Origin: a bacterium
GTDB taxonomy: Bacteria > Zixibacteria > MSB-5A5 > GN15 > FEB-12
Reading direction: 5' to 3'
Assembly: GCA_030668045.1 (NCBI GenBank)
Contig: DAOUUR010000043.1
Span: 1 to 10,301 of the forward strand
DNA length: 10,301 nucleotides
Part shown: piece by piece, positions 6,426 to 10,301 of the stretch
How the letters are laid out: every line of letters starts with the position of its first letter
How positions within the stretch are numbered: position 1 is the stretch's first letter
Program-made: the position numbers and the translations under genes
The notes under the pieces: model-generated
Databases searched by the model: none
What the model was told of the DNA's origin: nothing
The model's input: only the letters and a program-made list of their open reading frames with translations

Positions 6426-8279
6426 CTAATGTATCTCGATAGCGTCATACTTGCAGACCGCATAGCAGGCGCCGCATCTATCGCATTTGTCCTGAGCAAG
6501 TTGATGTACCTGACCCTTCTTGCCGGTGATGGCATCAGTTGCGCAGGCGGGAATACACGCCAGGCAACCGGTGCACCGGTCGGTAATTATATAAGTGATC
6601 AAGGCCGTACAGACACCGGCAGGACATTTCTTTTCTTTGATGTGAGCTTCGTACTCATCCCGAAAATACCGGATCGTGCTCAGGAAAGGGTTGGGACCCG
6701 AGGTGCCCAGTCCGCACAACGATCCAATGACGATCATATCTGAGAGATGCTGCATGATTTCGAGGTCATCGTCGGTGCCTTTTCCTTCGCAAATTCTAAC
6801 CGCCGACTGATGAAGCTGGTAGAGTCCCTCACGGCAGGGAACACACTTACCGCACGATTCCTCTACCAGGAACGAGAGGAAGTACCGGGCGACATCGACC
6901 ACGCATGTCGCATCGTCCATCACAATCATGCCGCCGGAACCCATCATTGATCCAGCTTCGGTCAGAGTGTCGAAATCCACTGGCAGGTCAAGTTTCGATT
7001 CGGGCAGACATCCACCCGAAGGTCCGCCTGTCTGCACGGCCTTGAAGGGCTTTCCGTCCTTGATGCCACCACCGATGTTATATATGATCTCGCGTAAAGT
7101 GGTGCCCATTGGTACTTCGATCAACCCCGTATTTTCAATTTTCCCGACCAGCGAGAACGCCTTAGTGCCGGTACTCTTGGGTGTGCCGATTTTGCTGAAG
7201 GCCTTGCCACCTTCGGAAAGGATAACCGGAATGCAGGCGAATGTTTCGACATTGTTGAGAACCGTTGGCTTGTCCTTGAGACCTTTTACCACCGAACGAA
7301 TATACTTGGCTCGCGGTTCGCCAACTTCACCGGCGACCGATCTCATCAGGGCCGATGATTCCCCACAGACAAATGCCCCGGCACCACGACTGATAGCTAT
7401 GTGGAATGAAAAACCTGTGCCGAGGATATTCTCGCCGATTAGACCCACCGCCTCGGCGTCCTCAATTGCTTTCTGGAGATGAACTACCGCCAGCGGGTAT
7501 TCATCACGAACGTAAACGTAACCCTGAGTCGATCCCACCGCATAGGCGCAGATAATCATCCCTTCAAGAACTGTATGCGGGTCACCTTCCATGATTGCGC
7601 GATCCATGAACGCTCCAGGGTCGCCTTCGTCACCGTTGCAGACGACGTAGCGAACGTCCGATTCAATCTTAGCGCAGGTAGCCCACTTGCGACCGGTTGC
7701 GAAACCACCACCGCCACGACCACGAATGCCGGAGAGTTCCACTTCCTTGATAACTTTGTTCGGATTCATGGCGGTAAGAGCTTTGGCCAAACCCTGGTAT
7801 CCACCGGCCGCTATGTAATCGTGCAGACTGGTCTGGTCTATCTGACCAAGATTGCGCAGGGCGATTCGTTTCTGATGTGCATAGAATGGGATATCTTTGT
7901 AGCGCTGAATTTTCTTATCATCGGCAGGGTTGGTGTAGAGGAGTGATTCGATGATCTCGCTTTTGCCCAGTGACTTTTCGACAATAGCCTCAACGTCCTT
8001 CACCTTGACCTTTGTGTAGAACGTACCTTCCGGTTCAAGAACGACCAGCGGACCACGCTCGCAGAAGCCGTGACATCCGGTTTCTTTGATCGCTTCAACC
8101 TTGAAGTTCTTCAGCTTCTTCTCTTTGATAACTTTCCGGAAACGGTCACCTATTTCTTGAGCACCGTTGGCCAGACAGCCCGGGCCATAGCAGATATGAA
8201 CGCGGACGGGATGACTCTCTGTCTCCCCGCGATATTTCTTTTCAAGCTTCCTGAGTTGTTCGACAGATTCGATTCGCAT
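6426..8279 (-). CDS. NuoF/HndC/HydB-type NAD(P)H-binding FMN iron-sulfur subunit
   Basis: Predicted diaphorase core exchanging electrons between NAD(P)H and iron-sulfur clusters. The 617 residues follow the HndC/HydB plan rather than the shorter complex I NuoF. The N-terminus is a thioredoxin-like [2Fe-2S] domain (C30-x4-C35, C69-x3-C73). The NuoF core has the FMN-site motif GRGGGGFATG (187-196), the dinucleotide-region motif RGAGAFVCGE (298-307) and a [4Fe-4S] site (C476, C479, C482, C522). A linker with H546, C552 and C557 (CPAGVC) follows. The C-terminus has two [4Fe-4S] motifs (C569/572/575/579 and C599/602/605/609). GAGAGG (8285-8290) precedes ATG 8279, one base after the NuoE-like stop. 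Such proteins serve NADP-reducing and electron-bifurcating [FeFe] hydrogenases and related bifurcating enzymes. NAD versus NADP preference cannot be read. No hydrogenase catalytic gene is visible here. Confidence 0.95.
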   Translation of the reverse strand: MRIESVEQLRKLEKKYRGETESHPVRVHICYGPGCLANGAQEIGDRFRKVIKEKKLKNFKVEAIKETGCHGFCERGPLVVLEPEGTFYTKVKVKDVEAIVEKSLGKSEIIESLLYTNPADDKKIQRYKDIPFYAHQKRIALRNLGQIDQTSLHDYIAAGGYQGLAKALTAMNPNKVIKEVELSGIRGRGGGGFATGRKWATCAKIESDVRYVVCNGDEGDPGAFMDRAIMEGDPHTVLEGMIICAYAVGSTQGYVYVRDEYPLAVVHLQKAIEDAEAVGLIGENILGTGFSFHIAISRGAGAFVCGESSALMRSVAGEVGEPRAKYIRSVVKGLKDKPTVLNNVETFACIPVILSEGGKAFSKIGTPKSTGTKAFSLVGKIENTGLIEVPMGTTLREIIYNIGGGIKDGKPFKAVQTGGPSGGCLPESKLDLPVDFDTLTEAGSMMGSGGMIVMDDATCVVDVARYFLSFLVEESCGKCVPCREGLYQLHQSAVRICEGKGTDDDLEIMQHLSDMIVIGSLCGLGTSGPNPFLSTIRYFRDEYEAHIKEKKCPAGVCTALITYIITDRCTGCLACIPACATDAITGKKGQVHQLAQDKCDRCGACYAVCKYDAIEIH

Positions 8280-8280
8280 G

Positions 8281-8736
8281 TCATCCTCTCTTGATCAGGC
8301 GCTTGACGTTACTGACATCAACCGAGCCGTGGTATTTCTCATCGACAATAACCACCGGCGCCATTGCGCAGGCACCGACACAGTTGACGACTTCGAGTGT
8401 GTATTTGAGGTCTTTCGATGTTTCCCCGGCCTTGATGCCGAGCATCGTTTCAAACTGGTGTTGCAACTGATAGGCACCTCGAATGTGACAGGCCGTTCCT
8501 TTGCAAATGCGGATAATCTTCTTGCCGCGTGGCGTCAGGCTGAACGCGTTGTAGAATGTTGATACCGAAAATACTTTGCTCAACGGTACGCTCAGGTTCT
8601 TCGCAGTTTCCTGGAGAGCCTCGCACGGCAGGTAGTGGTACTCTTGTTGAATATCCTGCAGGACAGCGATCAACGATTCAGGATTCCGGGAGTAGCGATC
8701 AAATATCTCGGGCAGTTTACTGAAATCGTGATTCAT
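8281..8736 (-). CDS. NuoE/HndA-type [2Fe-2S] thioredoxin-like subunit
   Basis: Predicted partner of the NuoF-like flavoprotein, holding one [2Fe-2S] cluster. The 151-residue protein has an N-terminal helical region (VLQDIQQEYHYLP, FSVSTFYNAFS) and a thioredoxin-like C-terminal half with ligands C78-x4-C83 and C119-x3-C123. The sequence CKGTACHIRGA around the first pair resembles the hydrogenase-associated (HndA/HydC) branch more than complex I NuoE. ATG 8736 overlaps the KorC stop as ATGA, with AAGGA (8743-8747) as ribosome binding site. The NuoE fold occurs twice in the operon: here as a separate subunit and fused to the N-terminus of the next protein, as in HydABC/HndABCD systems. Probably cytoplasmic. 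Confidence 0.94.
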   Translation of the reverse strand: MNHDFSKLPEIFDRYSRNPESLIAVLQDIQQEYHYLPCEALQETAKNLSVPLSKVFSVSTFYNAFSLTPRGKKIIRICKGTACHIRGAYQLQHQFETMLGIKAGETSKDLKYTLEVVNCVGACAMAPVVIVDEKYHGSVDVSNVKRLIKRG

Positions 8737-9296
8737 ACTTTTTCCTTCTTGCCGAGTTCCTTCCGGGCCAGATTGTAACCTTCCCGTAGCAGCTTTATAT
8801 TGGAGGGGAGCAGGTCTTTTTTGCCGCCCAGTTTTTCTTTCATCGTTTTTTCTACCACCTTGTAGCTGAGGACTTCCGAGGCTCCAATCAACGCGCCAAG
8901 GACAACGATGTTGGCTGCTTTGGGATTGTCCGCTTTCATGGCCATATCATTGGCCGGTACCAGCAGCTGGGTAATGTCGGTACGGTCGGATTTAACGTCG
9001 ATCAGAGAACTGTTCACCAGCAACAGACCACCCGGTTTAACGCGTGGTGCAAATTTATCAAACGACGGACGATTAAACACACAGCAGCAGGTCGGGTTGT
9101 TGATGATCGGTGAGCCGATTCGATCTGACGAGACAACGACCGTGCAGTAAGCGGTGCCACCGCGCATCTCGGGACCGTACGAAGGCAACCAGACGATTTT
9201 CATCCCCTCGGCCATTCCTGAGTAGGCCAGCAGTTGCCCTGCGGTCATTATTCCCTGACCGCCAAATCCGGCGAGCGTCACTTCATACTGCGCCAT
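8733..9296 (-). CDS. korC: 2-oxoacid:ferredoxin oxidoreductase gamma subunit (KorC type)
   Basis: Gamma subunit of a CoA-dependent, TPP-dependent 2-oxoacid:ferredoxin oxidoreductase, the enzyme class that oxidises 2-oxoglutarate, pyruvate or branched 2-oxoacids to acyl-CoA and CO2 (or runs in reverse). The 187-residue protein has the family hallmarks GFGGQGIMTAGQLLA (10-24) and the WLPSYGPEMRGG segment (36-47). N77-R-P-S replaces the common NQPS motif. Three consecutive cysteines (C70-C72) precede it, which is not usual. ATG 9296 overlaps the KorB end by 14 bases, with AGAGG at 9303-9307 as ribosome binding site. The kor symbol is by family resemblance; a VOR-type (branched-chain) substrate is equally possible. 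Confidence 0.92.
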   Translation of the reverse strand: MAQYEVTLAGFGGQGIMTAGQLLAYSGMAEGMKIVWLPSYGPEMRGGTAYCTVVVSSDRIGSPIINNPTCCCVFNRPSFDKFAPRVKPGGLLLVNSSLIDVKSDRTDITQLLVPANDMAMKADNPKAANIVVLGALIGASEVLSYKVVEKTMKEKLGGKKDLLPSNIKLLREGYNLARKELGKKEKV

Positions 9297-10059
9297 CGGG
9301 AACCTCTGCGGTTTCGGGATCTTTGTAGCATCCCAGCGGGAAGTAGGGGACCATGCGACTCTCTACCCAATCGAGGGACTCTTCGGTCGTCTTGCCCCAG
9401 TTGGTCGGGCATGTAGAAAGTACTTCCACCAGCGAAAAACAACGGCCTTCCTTCTGGTAGGTGAAGGCTTTTCGGATCGCTTGTTTGGCTTTGATGATGT
9501 GCTGCGGAGTGTGTACCGCTACCCGTTCGATGTAGTTGGGTGTTACCAGTGACGCGAGAAGCTCGGCGACTCGGATCGGATATCCAGTGTCGCTGACATC
9601 GCGCCCGCCGGGGCTGGTTGTGGTTACCTGTCCCGGCATTGTGGTCGGCGCCATCTGGCCACCGGTCATGCCATAGACGGCGTTGTTTACAAAAATGGTA
9701 GTGATTTTTTCACCACGGTTAGCCGCGTGTACAATTTCACCCATACCGATCGAAGCCAGGTCGCCATCACCCTGATAGGTGAAGACCATCATGTCCGGCC
9801 GCAAACGCTTGAAGCCTGTTGCCAGAGCAGGGGCACGGCCATGAGGCGCTTCGAGGAAATCGGTCCCGATATACTTGTATACGAAAACCGAGCAGCCAAC
9901 CGGAGCCACCCCCACAGTATTTTCGCGCACGCCCAGTTCGTCGAGAACCTCAGCAACAAGACGGTGAATCACACCGTGCGTACAGCCTGGGCAGTAATGT
10001 GTAACTACTTCATTGAGCGATTCCGGTCTGGAAAACAATGTTCGAGCGTCTTCGTTCAT
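9283..10059 (-). CDS. korB: 2-oxoacid:ferredoxin oxidoreductase beta subunit, TPP-binding (KorB type)
   Basis: TPP-binding subunit of the 2-oxoacid:ferredoxin oxidoreductase. The 258-residue protein has YCPGCTHG (22-29) and VGCSVF with C56 near the N-terminus. The thiamine pyrophosphate motif is GDGDLASIG (97-105), completed by NN at 125-126 and YGMTGGQMAPTT (129-140). C23, C26, C56 and C217 are candidate ligands for the [4Fe-4S] cluster typical of this subunit. The length fits the KorB/VorA family, which separates alpha, beta and gamma, rather than the single-chain pyruvate:ferredoxin oxidoreductase. GAGG (10065-10068) lies 5 bases before ATG 10059, and the alpha stop is 11 bases upstream. 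Substrate (2-oxoglutarate versus branched-chain 2-oxoacids) is not decidable here, so the symbol is provisional. Confidence 0.94.
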   Translation of the reverse strand: MNEDARTLFSRPESLNEVVTHYCPGCTHGVIHRLVAEVLDELGVRENTVGVAPVGCSVFVYKYIGTDFLEAPHGRAPALATGFKRLRPDMMVFTYQGDGDLASIGMGEIVHAANRGEKITTIFVNNAVYGMTGGQMAPTTMPGQVTTTSPGGRDVSDTGYPIRVAELLASLVTPNYIERVAVHTPQHIIKAKQAIRKAFTYQKEGRCFSLVEVLSTCPTNWGKTTEESLDWVESRMVPYFPLGCYKDPETAEVPDGAV

Positions 10060-10070
10060 ACCGTCCTCAC

Positions 10071-10301
10071 CTATCTTCGTTTAAGTTCATCTTTGGGGTT
10101 CTTAATGAGCTTCATTATCTGCTCCTTAACCGCATCGGGCGTTGGTACCAGCCCACCGGTTTCTCCATAGAATTTCACCGGCTTGGCGCCCAGCACCGCG
10201 AGATCAACATCTTCCTTCATCTGTGCGGTACTCATTTCGATCACGAGTACGTTCTCGATGTTCTTTTTCTTGGCCTCTTTGGCAATCTGGTTGGTAGGGA
10301 C
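10071..10301 (-). CDS. korA: 2-oxoacid:ferredoxin oxidoreductase alpha subunit, C-terminal part (KorA/VorB type)
   Basis: I translated this frame by hand: 76 residues and a TAG stop (10071-10073), open at the right edge. The visible segment carries the end-of-alpha-subunit signature: VLVIEMSTAQMKEDV, then LAVLGAKPVKFYGETGG, then PTPDAV. This matches KorA/VorB/PorA C-terminal domains, where VxEMNxGQM and FYGRxGG are usual. The protein would provide the pyrimidine-binding side of the TPP site and the CoA-binding domain, most of which is outside the window. The next gene is korB, 11 bases on. A small KorD-type ferredoxin subunit may lie upstream beyond the edge (inference). Assignment of 2-oxoglutarate as substrate is provisional. 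Confidence 0.88.
   Translation of the reverse strand, partial: VPTNQIAKEAKKKNIENVLVIEMSTAQMKEDVDLAVLGAKPVKFYGETGGLVPTPDAVKEQIMKLIKNPKDELKRR

Noticed and set aside
6928..7482. Plus-strand open frame of 184 codons, proline-rich
   Set aside because: Mirror of the NuoF-like gene; composition is what the complement of a glycine-rich FMN/NAD-binding region would give.
6426..8736. Respiratory complex I fragment (nuoEF)
   Set aside because: The NuoF-like protein has extra N-terminal [2Fe-2S] and C-terminal 2x[4Fe-4S] domains and the neighbours are kor genes, not nuoA-N membrane subunits, so the HndC/HydB type fits better.

Overview
The window holds two back-to-back gene clusters, all read from the minus strand. 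They are separated by a ~220-base intergenic stretch (about 4986-5208) with a likely terminator and a possible promoter. I see no convincing plus-strand gene, no RNA gene, mobile element or CRISPR array. Base composition is moderate, roughly half GC by eye. Oxygen-sensitive 2-oxoacid:ferredoxin chemistry and multi-cluster iron-sulfur proteins suggest an anaerobic or microaerophilic bacterium. PP2C/STAS/HATPase partner switching and an NtrY-type kinase are found in Deltaproteobacteria, Zixibacteria and other FCB-type or candidate phyla. I cannot fix the taxon from this window.

Cluster 1 (10301 down to 5209, right edge open) is a redox operon. It starts with the tail of the alpha subunit of a 2-oxoacid:ferredoxin oxidoreductase (KorA/VorB type), then the TPP-binding beta subunit (KorB) and gamma subunit (KorC). 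These run directly into a NuoE/HndA-type [2Fe-2S] protein, a large NuoF/HndC/HydB-type flavoprotein with extra clusters at both ends, a short NuoG/HndD-like protein that lacks any hydrogenase domain, and a four-cluster HycB/CooF-type ferredoxin. Every junction is an overlap or a gap of at most 11 bases, and a hairpin terminator follows the last stop. The simplest reading is co-expression of a 2-oxoacid oxidoreductase with a diaphorase of the kind used by electron-bifurcating hydrogenases. This could pass electrons from 2-oxoacid oxidation, through ferredoxin, to or from NAD(P)H. Whether it is one complex or two enzymes transcribed together is not visible.

Cluster 2 (4985 down to 1, left edge open) is a signalling operon. 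It encodes an STAS anti-anti-sigma protein with the phosphorylatable serine, an RsbW/SpoIIAB-type serine kinase, a large membrane protein with a GAF-like domain and a C-terminal SpoIIE/RsbU PP2C phosphatase, a zinc-ribbon Nudix hydrolase, and an NtrY-like sensor histidine kinase that runs off the left edge. The first three form a complete partner-switching module, yet no sigma factor is present. The last three are joined by a 4-base overlap and a 4-base gap. A hairpin plus eight Ts lies between the STAS and kinase genes and may set their ratio.

The most interesting points are the Kor plus bifurcation-type module with no hydrogenase subunit, the NuoG-like protein missing its usual His/Cys cluster cysteines, and the PP2C-Nudix-histidine kinase coupling.
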